This document shows, in pieces, positions 42,318 to 54,129 of a stretch of 64,000 nt of DNA. The notes under the pieces are model-generated. The model saw only the letters and a list, made by a program, of their open reading frames with translations, ran no database searches and had not been told where the DNA came from. This stretch comes from Blastobasis lacticolella (Eukaryota > Arthropoda > Insecta > Lepidoptera > Blastobasidae), in NCBI GenBank assembly GCA_905147135.1, contig LR990045.1, forward strand, positions 20,312,173-20,376,172, given 5' to 3'. Positions within the stretch are counted from its first letter, which is position 1. Every line of letters starts with the position of its first letter. The position numbers and the translations under genes were made by a program.

Positions 42318-42572
42318 TAGAGCTCGTCTAGTCTAAGATGACGCGCCCCACTACTTAGTTAGTTGATTTCGATGTGTGAGTGCAAATATTAATAACGACA
42401 CTTCATCTGTGTGGGAGCCAATGAACGGCGCGTGCTCCGACGTTTGAATCTCACCGGCAAGTGAATGACCAATTACAACGGCATTTGTATATGTATTGCG
42501 TCCATATTTTAAACTTGCTTGTGTGCGTTAATGCGATAGTGGGGCGCGTCATTTAAAATTAGACGAGCTCTA
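42318..42572 (+). mobile_element. TA-flanked MITE copy 4
   Basis: Complete, same ends as copies 2 and 3 (TAGAGCTCGTCTAGTCTAAG; right end ATTAGACGAGCTCTA). By eye it differs from copy 2 at few positions. Confidence 0.88.
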
Positions 42573-42574
42573 CT

Positions 42575-43830
42575 ATATTATTGCATTGTCATCCAAATAA
42601 CATAGGTATACCAAATTTCAGCTCAAGAAAACCGGGAAGTGGGTCAAATTAGGCTTGCAAGATTTGTCCCAAGCATACCGACATACATAGTTACAAACAT
42701 TGCAAGTTAAAAGCTTGTAAAAAGCGTGACGTCATATAGTACATGTATTTTATTTACACCACTGAATGACAGTAGCAGTTACCGCAACTTATAGGTATCT
42801 AACAATTACATGGAATTTGCATTGAATGGGGACAAGCAATTGGCATTGGATCCTTCCCTTGGTTGCCTTCCGAAGGCTCCCGCGGCGGTGACTCAACGGA
42901 TGAGTCTCCGATTGAATCACTGCTGACGTCACGGAGTATCAATAAACAGTCGCTCAGTTAGATGGATAATTTATACAACGTGACCGCTTTGCTATTCATT
43001 AGCTCCTTAATACAGAGAGGAAAAGACGGAAAACCCTTTTGAAGTCTTCAGGAAAGGAATGCTGAAAGGATTATGAGGCATTTGAAAAGGAAAAAGTATA
43101 TTCAATTCCATTTAAAAGCAATGCTCTTGCCGTGGGTCAGGGTTATTTAATTATTTATATGGTAATTCTATTCTACTACACTAGAAATTAATGGTAATAA
43201 AACCTGAAACCTAGATTAGGTCATGGAATGGATGGTCGGGAACTACATGGGAATTCCCAACGGTTCCTAAAAGGCGATGTTTAGGCCCATAAGAGCATGA
43301 TCACTTATTAATTTGCATATATCCTTCTTAAAAGCTTTTAATATTTGGAAGTCGAGGTAAGTAGGCGGTAGTTTTCTACCACATACAACAACAAAAAACG
43401 AAAATAGACCGAAGTCTAGTTCTAAACTACATCATTAACATTTTATCGATATTGTAACGTGATATCGAAATACCTATACTTATATAGATAAAATTTGATA
43501 AGACTAGATATTGGTAGGCTAGGCTACCAAAGATAAAATGTTATGAGTATGAGTTATTATAAGTAAATGTTTATTAATCGATAAACTCTGTTTATTATGT
43601 GTTGCATGATTAATATAATGTTATATTTTAGTTATAACATCGGAGTTTTCTGCTTATGGGAAGAATAGCGGTCAAGTTCAGTAAGAACACTTTAGATTAT
43701 ACGTACCTACGGTAATTGTAGTGGGTTACGTATTCATAAATCATTATGACCTACGTCTTCAATATTATATTAAGTAGGTACTCAACATTATTGTATGGTA
43801 TTCTTGTATGTCTTCCTTAAGCGATTGTGT
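42575..43830. other. AT-rich stretch without recognised features
   Basis: Nothing gene-like on either strand. Confidence 0.4.
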
Positions 43831-43831
43831 T

Positions 43832-43997
43832 AATGAGTAACCATGATCCAATCGGGTCAGTTTCTCTGGTAGCAGGGTCACGGTGGTCAGATGGCAGTCG
43901 CTCCACTGTCATTAACTGATCTGTCAAATCCTGGATCATGGTAACTCCCCTGGCTCTCGTGCGCGAGAGCATAACTGGGACATTAACGCCAAGATGA
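43832..43997 (+). mobile_element. SINE-A copy, 3' half only
   Basis: Begins within the body (GTAACCATGATCCAATCGGG) and ends with the full tail GGGACATTAACGCCAAGATG. Confidence 0.75.
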
Positions 43998-44364
43998 TCA
44001 ACAGATCGACGGCGTCTCTTTTGTTGATAATAAAATGATATTTCAAAAGAGCGACGCTGGGTTCCAGTTTTCGTCACCGAATCAGATAAGTTTGTTCCAC
44101 TGTTGTGTAGACTGCCTCGGAGAGTGTCAAAGCTTCAGACAGCTATGCACCAGCCATCGCTACCAGCCGGCCAGTCTGCCGCCGGTTGGGTAATACCTTT
44201 TGTCCATCCGTATATCCGTGCCATGAATTCGAATGATGCTCCATAGAAAGTGTGTCAGAGAAGACGTATCGTAAGTGCCGTTTATAAATATTTGTAAACA
44301 GAGTTTTGTTTGCTGTAAAGCTCGCGATGCAGTCTTTCGCATTAGGTACTAAGAATAATTATTA

Positions 44365-44450
44365 ACCTGGTGCTGCTGATGTCCATAGGTGGCGGTGACC
44401 ACTTTCTATCAGGTGGCCTGGATTCCTGTTTGTTTGCCGTATTAAATTTG
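44365..44450 (-). repeat. Dispersed repeat fragment (Rep-G)
   Basis: GATGTCCATAGGTGGCGGTG, then TCTATCAGGTGGCC and TTTGTTTGCCGTATTA. Confidence 0.5.
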
Positions 44451-44459
44451 AAAAAAGGA

Positions 44460-45070
44460 GTAAATAGTACAAAAACTAAAAACCCCGACAGCTGTTAAAA
44501 ACCTGAAAAGCCTAAAATTATTTTACGTATAAGTTGTAGATATACATTTTATAAATAGTTTTATGAAGACCTTCATTTTGATACCCCACTTGATTTGTTT
44601 TAGAGAAGAGATAATTTCTTAAGTCACCAACGTTTTGTGGGTCTAATAAATGACTTCTTTCGCTTCAGAGTGGATTTTTTCTTTTCCTCTCACAGTTTTG
44701 GTGGTAATGGTTCCTACTCGTTTCAACATTTTAGTTCCTTGCATAGACTTCCGTGAAATTCGGCACTGACCATGGGGAAAACTAGGCATACCTAGTTCTG
44801 CGTTGAAATTACATGAGCAAAATCTAGACTTAAAGTTTTTACATCGATGCGCGGCAAGACAAAGTTTCCACATATTTTGCTCAGAAGTTTCTTGTTTAGA
44901 AAATTCATAAGTAGGTCGAACTATAATGTTTCATTCCCACAAAAGCTTGCGGTTTTAGCCGGACAAGGCTTTGGTGAATTTACGCACGCAAGTTGACGAA
45001 TTGTTCATTTTATCATCTCTACTACGAGTAGGTAAAGTAATATGTATTGTTTGGTAGTACTCAATTCATT
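44460..45070. other. Unrecognised stretch with one minus-strand open frame
   Basis: A 76-codon minus-strand frame at 44643-44873 ends in SMQGTKMLKRVGTITTKTVRGKEKIHSEAKEVIY-type basic sequence (quoted in part: GKEKIHSEAKEVIY). I do not recognise it. It may be a fragment of a repetitive gene. Confidence 0.3.
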
Positions 45071-45304
45071 TCCAAATTTTTCGGGTTTATTCATACTGAA
45101 CCGATTTTAATAAAATAGAGCCTTGAGCCATTTTGATTAAACTGGCTATCAATTTTTTAAAACCAGCATCGACATTGCCTGTAATGATTTTTGAAGAACC
45201 CTAAATTGTTGTGCAAAGGTCGGAATTCGAGAGAGATCATCATCCAAATCTTGCACGTTGGTATATTTATGTTGCCAAAGCTGAAGGCGGCTACCACAGT
45301 CATC

Positions 45305-45565
45305 ATCATCATTATCACAGCCCTTAACAGTCTACTGCAGGAATTAGGGCCTCTCCTACGAAAGAGGAGGATATTGCCATAATCTCCACGCTTGGCAGGC
45401 GGGTTGTAGATCGCAATGTTATAAATATCACGCTTCTACCCATTTTCCAGCCTACCGAGACTCTAGATCTTTTGCCTCGAAACCATAAGTCACCTTGTAC
45501 GACACCCACGAGTGTAAGAGTTGGTGCTATTCTACTCTGCCTACACCACACGGCCAACCACGGCT
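45305..45565 (-). repeat. Dispersed repeat (Rep-F)
   Basis: CATCATTATCACAGCCCTTA, CTACTGCAGGAATTAGGGCC and CTTGTACGACACCCACGAGT. Diverged from the 51515 copy. Confidence 0.55.
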
Positions 45566-45899
45566 ACCAGTGTATTTGTTACTTATCTATTTTTAATTGA
45601 ACTTGAAATTAAATCACCGTACGTATGTACGAGTACGTGTGACACAATAGGGAAAACGCGGTAACTAAATCGAATTACACTAGTAAGCAAATTAATTCGG
45701 CCACGGTACGCGTTCCTATGTAAACGACTGCGCAGTTTTCCTGTGCACGGGTGGACTCCACTTCCTTTCCTGTATCGAAACACTGTCGGTTATTTTAAGC
45801 GGCACTACGGTAACTGCGATTATGAAATATTTCGTATATTTGTATGTATGGTTTGTATGAGAAGATGTATGAATGTGGAAGAGGCCATTTGGCACGAGG

Positions 45900-46170
45900 T
45901 TTGGCACACAGAAAACCAGCGCTCCGGTTTACGCCGGGGCATAATGCTGAGTGGGGTCCCTTTCACACACGCTTCACCACAGACACCACAGTACAACTCA
46001 CCAGACATACCAACGCAACGGCACCGTGGAATAATATGTTGTATTGTAGTATTTCTTTGTTTTTTTTTAGATTATGGTGTTTTTTTAGTGCCTTCTTTCC
46101 TTTTTCGTCATTTAAAATTATTGTGGTGTTGTTGTTTGTGAATAAATTTTATTCTATTCTATTCCAACTT
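45900..46170 (+). mobile_element. Retrotransposon 3' UTR with (TTCTA)n tail
   Basis: GAAAACCAGCGCTCCGGTTT, GGGGCATAATGCTGAGTGGG, then AATAAATTTTATTCTATTCT. Same family as 55660-55940. Confidence 0.65.
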
Positions 46171-46497
46171 TAGACTTGATTATTCTAAACACCACATCAT
46201 GCGGTCATGAAAGAGTCATACAGAGCACCGTCATTGCTCACGAGTGGGTGAATAAGCTATCATGCTCATGTGGCTTTCGTATTGGTTATGTATGAGTATT
46301 GTAGTCGGCAATTCTAGCTTATGGCGCGGTGTGGATTACAGAGTTACCGCAGCATGTCAATGGTTGGTCTATGAAAGCCTTACGGCCTTTTGCCGCAGAA
46401 TCGTTCTGCGTGCCACAGACAATGTAACCATTTGACGTGATGCATTTGAGGTCTAGTGTTATTAGTTATTTGAGCTCTTGGAGATAATGCCATAAAC

Positions 46498-46625
46498 TAG
46501 TAACAGACGCTCCGATTTGGACAGAGCCGACCAACTGTCAGTTCTAGTCGATACTAATCCTTTTGATGTACAAAATAAAGTAGCTTTTGGCTGCAGGGGA
46601 CGTGGTCAGACGTTCGACTACGGAC
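46498..46625 (+). mobile_element. MITE-E, left half
   Basis: AACAGACGCTCCGATTTGGA, GACCAACTGTCAGTTC and ACAAAATAAAGTAGCTTTTG. The right half is replaced by Rep-F. Confidence 0.6.
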
Positions 46626-46629
46626 GTGA

Positions 46630-46870
46630 AACAAACAGTCCAAGGCAGGACTTAGGGCTTCTCCCAGAAGAGAGGAGGTTATTGCTATAATCTCCACGCT
46701 TGGCAGGCGGGTTGGAGATCGCAGTGGTGCAAATATAAAACTGATATGCGCTGCTGCCCATTTTACAGCCTACGGAGACTGTAATCGGTTGCCTCAAAAA
46801 CGTTAGTCGCCTTGTACGACCCAACGAGTGTACGGGGTTGGTGCTATTCACCACACGGCCAGTAAGGCTT
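46630..46870 (-). repeat. Dispersed repeat (Rep-F)
   Basis: AAGGCAGGACTTAGGGCTTC, CTTGGCAGGCGGGTTGGAGA and GCCTTGTACGAC. Confidence 0.55.
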
Positions 46871-47344
46871 GTAAACATTTTTTATAAATAAAATTATGTC
46901 TGTCTATCGACCAGTTGCTCGTACGTTAATTTAAGGTAGTTAACCATCAATTAAAATTCGCCATCCTTATCTATGGTGAGTTGTAGACAGAGACGGAAAG
47001 AGTTTTAATCGATGATAAACATTGACAACCGTTTCAGACACTGGGCGTATGTCTAGCAGTATTGAAAATAAGAAAGGGTGGTGTTACCTGCTCTGTCCGG
47101 TCCGCACGGTTAACAAGTACCGCGTTATTTTTTATTAACTGACTATAATCGCTGCTGCGTCAACAAGAGTTGCAATAAAAGCGGTCCTTTCACGCATTAT
47201 TGACATTTGTGGACGTCTATGGGGCTCATCATTACCGTGTGAGGTAGCAGGTTCTCTTTAGCACTTAAGGTTGACTTTTCAGCTGTAGGAGTAGCTTTTG
47301 AGGAGCGTTACATTCAACTCGGCTCTTAAAAGCGTTTTATCCTT

Positions 47345-47485
47345 GCACCTAGATATTTCGACGCAATGCATGCGTCATGGTGTTGAGTAGACTGACCGAA
47401 TAGTCATAGACCACAGTCATAGACCGGTAGTCTACTAATGACCACGACTCATACAGCTGCGTCGAAATATCGAGATAAAACCAAT
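47345..47485. mobile_element. MITE-like inverted repeat
   Basis: GATATTTCGACGCA on the left pairs with TGCGTCGAAATATC on the right, continuing through GTCATGGTgtTgAGTAGAC against GTCTACTAATGACCACGAC. About 140 bp. Confidence 0.6.
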
Positions 47486-49280
47486 ATTAACCGTGGTAAC
47501 AAACAAGATAATATGTGTGACGAGTGTAGTAAATAACCACGAAAGTCTTATTACCTACACTCCATGCTCTAACCACGTAATGTTAAATATGAAACTACTT
47601 AGCAACCAAACATTATCGTTTAACAATACTGAACAAATGATGTCATACAGACGCATCTAAGTACATAATTTCTTTTTGGCCACTACAAACACCACACCCA
47701 AAGTTACACCGGCGCGCTATGTAAACAATAGTTGATCGCCTAAATGTGAAGCGAGAGACGAGTATGTATACTAAAAATTACATAGCGCCGCTGACAAAGT
47801 TCCCATCAATTTCTATTGCATTTTTTATAATACCTTGGCCTGGGGCCCGCTCTCTTAGTCAGTAAAGATGTAAAGAACTGTCTAATGCAAATATTGACTG
47901 TTGAGGCAAGTGGCGTCTGACCACTTGTCTACCTTATGGGAAACGCTGGAACCACAATGAAGTTCGGGATAAATTAAAGCCTGTGTGCTATATTGCTGTC
48001 AAATTTCAACAAAATCCGTTTTGTTTAATGGCATCTAAACACTGTGTGTGTTTCGCGCTTATAATATTAGTAGGATTTACTATTAGTAACATGTACCCCT
48101 GAGTGGGACTCTCTCGCAGACATCTCCCCCAAACACCATTGATTCGAGAGGGACGAAAAATAGTCGCCGCACACGTGAGGTTGTAAATAGACGCGTAGAC
48201 CAGAGGTTTTTGACACTCCCGACACTATTTGATGACGTCACCGCGGGTGTTATTTTCGACCACGACACGCGGTTGCCGAACGGAGTGTTTCGTGATTCCC
48301 TGTCTGGATATGAAATGAAATTGTAATAACGTCCAATGTCACGGCATGGGGTGATTTTGTGGGGCTTCAGTGGATGGATAGTTGAGTACTGATGTGGTGA
48401 TGGCTTTGTTAAAATCGCAGTCGTATCGAGTTGATATTAAAATGGGTTTGTTTGAAAGTAAATAATTGATTCTTTTTTATCACAGTCGTGTTAAATAGGT
48501 TGATATTAAAATGGTTTTATCGAAGTAAATAATTGAATTGCAGCTCCTTAATCTTTACTTCACTTGCCGACCTACGTAGGTGACAAAAAAAATACTGTTA
48601 ACACAGTAACTTTTGTGCAGTAATAAACAAAGGTGTCAAAAACACAGACGCTGAATTCAAAATAGTTTTCGAATACCTACCTAGTAAATAATCGACTTTA
48701 GGAATTACAGGGACCCTATTTTTGAACCGCTCGCATCTACGCGAGCGCTCCCGTGCGCTACCTATCTCTTTCACACTCATGATATGTTGCAAGAGATTGA
48801 AAAGACAGGCATTAGAAGGCGAGCATGGCGTGCGAGCAATTCCAAAATATGGCCCCAGAACTGTATTAGAGAGAGAGGTTGGTCGGCACCGTAGTAACTA
48901 GAGTAGGAAGTGGAACAATGTAGTCTGTGCCTAGTCCTACGGGAACAAGGCGTAACTAGAATTTTATTCAGGACAAACTGGACCAAATTGTTTTAAAGCT
49001 TGAAGATCGTTCTCCATGGGGATGATAAGGGGATGTTCTTATTAAGAAATAGATACATTAGGTAAGTACAGGCTTACTGTAAGTCTTGGTGATTGAATCT
49101 ATCCGCGAGCACCGGTTAATGGCCTCGCTGTTATAAATATTTGTAAGTATTTACTTGCTGTTGGTGTTCTGAATAAATTAAAATAAATAAATAAATGAAT
49201 TTTTTGCACAGCCTTCAAACCAACAACAACAACGCATTATTGCATTGCATCAGAAACAGATGTGGCGGTGATATTGGACT
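47485..49280. other. Stretch with only minor repeat fragments
   Basis: A dispersed fragment at 47955-48075 (AAAATCCGTTTTG, TTATAATATTAGTAGGAT) and an (AAATAA)n tail at 49175-49200 are visible. No gene recognised. Confidence 0.4.
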
Positions 49281-49584
49281 TGTCAGGCTTGATAGAGTCA
49301 TACCATCGTTATCGGTATTGAACCGCTACTCGTAAGTCAACAGAGGGACTCCGCCCCCCTGTGTGTGTTCTACCGCTTGTACAACGGTGCTTGTTCTGAG
49401 GAACTATGAGTACATGATGCCCACAGCCACGTTTAATCATCGCACCGCTCGCCATCGACAGGGAGTTCATCCACACACCTTGGAAGGGAATCTAATTGGT
49501 CACGATATGTGCGGTTCCAAAGGAACTTTCTCCCACGCCCAAAGGCTGTGGAATAAGCTCCCTGGAGAAGTTTTCGCTGAATAG
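49280..49584 (+). pseudogene. C-terminus of a non-LTR retrotransposon protein
   Basis: FYRLYNGACSEEL in one frame, then after a frameshift EYMMPTATFNHRTARHRQGV, HPHTLEGNL and SHAQRLWNKLPGEVF before a stop. HRTxRHRQGVHPH and LWNxLPxxVF are standard endings of one insect non-LTR group. Degenerate. Confidence 0.8.
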
Positions 49585-49624
49585 TACAACATAGATTCAG
49601 AAGAAAGGGGCGAAATGGATTTTA

Positions 49625-49735
49625 CAGCGTCGGTGTCACGGGAGTGATGCTCCTGGTATTGCAAACATCCATCGGTTGCGGTGACTGCCGACCATCAGGC
49701 AGGCCGTTTGTTTGCCGCCTTACTGGTAAAAAATA
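49625..49735 (-). repeat. Dispersed repeat fragment (Rep-G)
   Basis: GATGCTCCTGGTATTGCAAA, CATCGGTTGCGGTGAC and CCATCAGGCAGGCCGTTTGT. Confidence 0.45.
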
Positions 49736-49739
49736 TAGG

Positions 49740-51110
49740 CATGACAATTGAATAGCAGGTACTCTACATCCGCCTTTATCGTCTGGTGTGATCAATCGAG
49801 GAGATAGCGCCGACAGTCGTGGACGCAACACATTGGCACGAGTGGTAAATGATAAACTCTGTTTCGCCACATTCGATACACTATCGGTTCATTGCTGATA
49901 ATAACCTCTTAGTCATGCCGGTTTCAGTGTTGGAGTTTTGCATTAAAATATGTTCAGTATACGTTATTCGTATTTTTAGACTTTCGCCTTATTTCTGTGG
50001 GAGAATTCTCGAGTTGAGGCATCTGTGGTGTTTTATCTCTACTCGTAATATTTAACGAGAATCATAACGTATCTTTTTTACGATTTAGAGTAGTTACGTA
50101 CATTTGTCAGGTAGGGTAGGGTTTGCCTATATTTGAATCACTCGTACGGTTTTCAATGTTAATCTATGGTATGATAAATTCGATATTTTGATGCATGATG
50201 CTGATTACCTTATCTTTTAACCATACTCTTTTGGTATTAAAAATGTGATTTAAAAATATTGAATATTTCATGCCTAAAATTAAAATTGAAAACCGTTCAA
50301 ATCGAGGCGAGCGATTCAAAAATAGAGCCTTAGGTCCTTTGCGCGATGCCGTAGTCCTCATGGTCAGTTAAATGACATCGTAAGTCTACCCTAATACATA
50401 GACTATAAACTCTCAAGAAACTGAAGTCTAAATCAAAATTTTACGCGAACGAAGTCGCGGGCAATGTTAAACACTTGGAAGGTCACCCGTGACGCCAGGA
50501 CCAATAGGCACAGAAAACCTAGCATTACGTATACACACACAACACATAAGCCAGCGCCACTAAACCTCGAAACGCAGGCACTCTGAGTCAGCACTTTTCA
50601 AAGGACGGCCGCAGCGGAAGCGCCGGCTCACACAAGACGCTCTATTTCCTATGGCGGAAAAGCCGCTAACGTGTCCAGGGAGGGAGTAAGGGGGGAGGCT
50701 TCTCATAGGACCGAGAAGTGGGAGAGTCAACTGAAATAAAGACACAGATCCAGCTTATCATAAAGTGGGGTTTATTTATCTTGATGAAAACGGATAGACA
50801 ATTGTCATTTTTATTGGAGTTTGTGATTTCAGAGTTTTAGTCAGCACAATTGGTGTACGCCGACGATAAAGAATCTATTCATCTTATACCACCTACGTAC
50901 TGGGATTCGAAGAAATCGTACCTTAATTAAACGACTCTACACAAATTAGGTAAATTAGAGAGAACTCTATACCAATTTACACATTACACACTACTACACT
51001 CATTCCACATTCCCAGTCAACAAGTGAGGCCCATTGCATTGCTCCACACCAGAGGCCCTACTCTCTGTCTAGCCTGTAATCCGGTAGATGACGAATTCCA
51101 CTTAATTTGC
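49740..51110. other. Stretch without recognised features
   Basis: A short Rep-H-like end at 50440-50465 (GCGAACGAAGTCGCGGGCAA) is the only repeat identified. Confidence 0.4.
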
Positions 51111-51514
51111 TGATGTCCCGGATGACGGTGGCCGCTTGCCATCACGTGGACCGCCTGCCCCTGTCTCCCTCGGCATTAAAAATGGAGACCTATCGACCCT
51201 GGATACCTTTCTGCGCACGTAAGGCGTGCATACGTGACGCGTACGTGTGCTGGTGACCTGCATGGACGCAGTGTGACCTGGTAAGGCCATACCGCTGGGA
51301 CCAAGCATACAATAGGTCAAGATAACTGGGAAGTAGGTTACGTAGTATTTCAAGTTTTAAACATATAGGTGTCGTCGGTAAACGCACTTGCGGTGGTTCG
51401 GTTTCGTCGTCATGGACATAAACATAACTTTATTGGTAAGAAATGTTTACAAGTCATTATTTCTTGTTACCTAGGTACAATAATCCATATGTTGTATGCA
51501 TTATATTAGATTAG

Positions 51515-51795
51515 GTTAGAGCATCCAAACATGGCCGTGTGATGTCCGGCAGAGTAGAGCAGCACTAACCCCTTACACTTGTGGGTGTCGTACAAGGCGA
51601 CTAATGTTTCTGAGACAAAATGTCTAGAGCCTTCGTAGGCTGGGAAATGGGCAGCAGCGTTTTCCATTGTTATATTTACAACACTGCGATCTCCATCCCG
51701 CCTGCCAAGCGTGGAGATTATGGCAATAACCTTCCCTTTCATGGGAGAGGCCTTAGATCCTGCAGTGGACTGTTATGGGCTGTGATGATGATCCA
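51515..51795 (+). repeat. Dispersed repeat (Rep-F), long copy
   Basis: ATGGCCGTGTGATGTCCGGC, GTGGGTGTCGTACAAGGCGA, CCTGCCAAGCGTGGAGATTA and TGCAGTGGACTGTTATGGGC with a GATGATGAT tail. The trinucleotide tail suggests a retroposon in plus orientation. Confidence 0.65.
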
Positions 51796-51959
51796 AACAT
51801 ATTAAATCGTCGCTGGGCGTCGTAGAGCGTCGCTTCTGTCGCACACGTGTGAGTAAATGCGAAGAAAAACCTAGCCGATGTGCATTATTTGCCTCCGACT
51901 AGTCTGAATACTTCAACGACCTCGATGAACAATTCCTGCAACTAATTATTTTTTAAACT

Positions 51960-52110
51960 AACTGGCCAAGCGCGTCTTCGTTCGCGCGGTGTCCTACCCC
52001 TACCCTACACTACCCGTAGCCCGTACCTACCTTTATTTTCTTTCATACAAACCTTGTGAAGCCGCTCTAAAGTTTGCGCGAACTACATTCGGCAATTTGA
52101 TTGTTATCTA
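51960..52110 (-). repeat. Dispersed repeat fragment (Rep-H)
   Basis: CAAGCGCGTCTTCGTTCGCG then CTACCCCTACCCTACACTAC, matched in reverse at 56560-56665. Confidence 0.45.
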
Positions 52111-52214
52111 TACGTAGAGTGGGTAAATTTTGTAATTCAATAACACCAAAAACATTGGAACGGATATTTGGTTATACAGTCCTCGATAGTCACTACGTTT
52201 GTCAGAGAAGATAT

Positions 52215-52406
52215 AATCTGTCCAGACTGACTCGTCTTATTTGGTGAACAAACAATACCTAAAATCACGACTTGTCGTATCAATCACGCTACGTTCATTG
52301 TGTAAAGATGTCATAGAATATGCATTTCAAAGAATACTACTGCAAATTATCCATTTAAATACAGAATTTCCGTAACCAAATAAGACAAGTCAGTCTGGAC
52401 AGATTT
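52215..52406. mobile_element. MITE-like inverted repeat, 192 bp
   Basis: AATCTGTCCAGACTGACT and CGTCTTATTTGGT on the left pair with ACCAAATAAGACAAGTCAGT and CTGGACAGATTT on the right, one mismatch or so in 31. Confidence 0.75.
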
Positions 52407-52794
52407 GACATTAGTACATAATCGGCATAATCCGACCTGTGAATCATACAGATAGCATTTAGTACCTTCTATCGGCACACGTCGAATACACCTGCGAAGC
52501 CACGTGGCCACAGACTCCATACATATTTGTTTACATCCCAGCTCAGTTTTGAGTCGACGAAACTATGCAAATGGGCGGTCTTCATTATTATTTTGTTCCA
52601 GTGGCCGTCATTTCTATTGCCTATTACGTCAGCGCCGCCGCCTCTGTGAATCATAACTGGCGTATTTACATATACCTCCATAGCTGTGTGTAGTCGAGTC
52701 TTTGTCTTGTGTACATTAGACTTAGATAATGGATAACGCAGCGAGCGCTTTGGCTCTTCGAATGGGTGAGTTTTGAGATTGGGACATCGTTTTT

Positions 52795-53000
52795 GAATAT
52801 CATAATCTTTGACAACAGTAAAGAGGTCCTGCGCGAGACCTAAGAAGCGATGGATTGACATCGCCGAGTCGGACGCGAGAGCTAACGGCTTACGATGTGA
52901 GGCTGCCGAAGACTGGGTAAGTAGAGAAGAAAAAGCAGTAAAACGGACCCTGGCAGAAGCCAAAGTTGACCGCTCAGGGCCTTACTATGAACTCTTATAG
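52795..53000 (+). pseudogene. C-terminus of a non-LTR protein, same group as 53652-53996
   Basis: ARPKKRWIDIAESDARANGL then AAEDWVSREEKAVKR and SGPYYELL before a TAG stop. RPKKRW.D....D.RANGL also occurs at 53700-53860. A 164-codon antisense frame overlaps it and is judged spurious. Confidence 0.75.
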
Positions 53001-53126
53001 CAGGACCTAAACAGAACTGCCCTGCTTAGAACGAGACAAGCTTATATGACACGTATAACGCTGTCTCGTTCTAAGCAAGGCTGTTCTGTTTAGGTCCTGC
53101 TGTTAGAACTCATGGTAAGCCCCTGG
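52974..53126. repeat. Long inverted repeat at a retrotransposon end
   Basis: About 65-bp arms (GGGCCTTACTATGAACTCTT, AGCAGGACCTAAACAGAAC, GCTTAGAACGAGACA) are inverted at 53061-53126 around a loop of about 20 bp. The left arm includes the last codons and stop of the fragment at 52795. Confidence 0.85.
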
Positions 53127-53384
53127 TCTTGATTTGGTGATGAACGAATATCATCACCAGACAACAATAATAGGCTGGCTTTTGGCCGCAATCTCAGTTT
53201 AGAAACAGTCTATTCGCTCTGCCTTGATGTTGCCCTTATTACAAATGTAATGTATTCCATTCCTATTCGTACGCATTAGAAAGGTTGACTCATAGCTGGC
53301 ATGAAAAGGCAGTTGGGACATCAACGACCATCGAGGACATTTTGCTCTGTATCAACGACATATCGTCCCACTGGTACGATACAC

Positions 53385-54075
53385 GACTCATCTTTGTGTT
53401 AATGTTCCGCTTGTGCTCTCGCGATCATGCCGTGCTGATCGCGCCATTATCCAGGATTTGGCAAATCAGGTAATTCCAGTGGAGCGACTGCCGCCTGACC
53501 CTCGTGACCCGCAGGGGAACCTGATCATATTGGATCATGGTTACACATTCAGTAGTCTGAATGTGCAGGTATCATCACGATGTTTTCCCTCACCATAACA
53601 GCATCGGTTAGTGTACAACTAATGTACATAACTCAGAAAAGAGTCATTGGTCATCATCATCATCTCGGCGTTAAATCCCGGTTGCGCCCCCGCGCTACAC
53701 GCGGGTGCCCGGGGTCCGCCTCCCTGCTATATCTAGTCCACTTTGCTCGGTCTTCGGCATCCTTAATAGTGAGTCCGTTGGCACGCATGTCACTCTTAAC
53801 GACGTCCTGCCATCGCTTCTTGGGCCGGCCTCTCCTTCCCGTGCCTGGTGGGGGCGGCATGGCCAGACATCTGTTCCCCACATAATTTGCCGGTCTGCGC
53901 AAGACGTGGCCATACCATCGAAAGCGACACTATTGCGTGCGGAGCGCCCACATCGGCGGTAGCCTTCGTGTCCGTGACATCGCAGATAAGCTACAAGAAA
54001 AGAGTCATTGGTACGGGGCAGTAATGGGATTCGCACCCGGAACATCTCGCTTTAGGTTAGTCGGACCTTACCGAC
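53385..54075 (-). mobile_element. SINE-A copy split by a non-LTR insertion
   Basis: The body at 53385-53651 and the head at 54012-54075 (GGATTCGCACCCGGAACATC) are parts of one minus-strand SINE-A. They are separated by the retrotransposon fragment at 53652-53996. Confidence 0.85.
53652..53996 (-). mobile_element. 5'-truncated non-LTR element with 16-bp target duplication
   Basis: Flanked by GAAAAGAGTCATTGGT at 53636-53651 and 53997-54012. On the minus strand it encodes FRWYGHVLRRPANYVGNRC, GRPKKRWQDVVKSDMRANGL and WTRYSREADP, the end of a reverse-transcriptase protein, with an internal stop in the upstream part. The 3' tail is (ATG)n. Confidence 0.9.
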
Positions 54076-54129
54076 TCTCTTGCACCGAGGAAACAGGACT
54101 GATTCTGCCAGACTATTCATAATCTTTAG

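Noticed and set aside
44643..44873. Small basic protein on the minus strand
   Set aside because: Unrecognised, single short frame without start or splice support; kept only as a note in the region entry.
52469..52963. Longest open frame in the window (164 codons, minus strand)
   Set aside because: It lies partly antisense to a recognisable non-LTR fragment (RPKKRW...), has no domain I recognise and no splice or start context.
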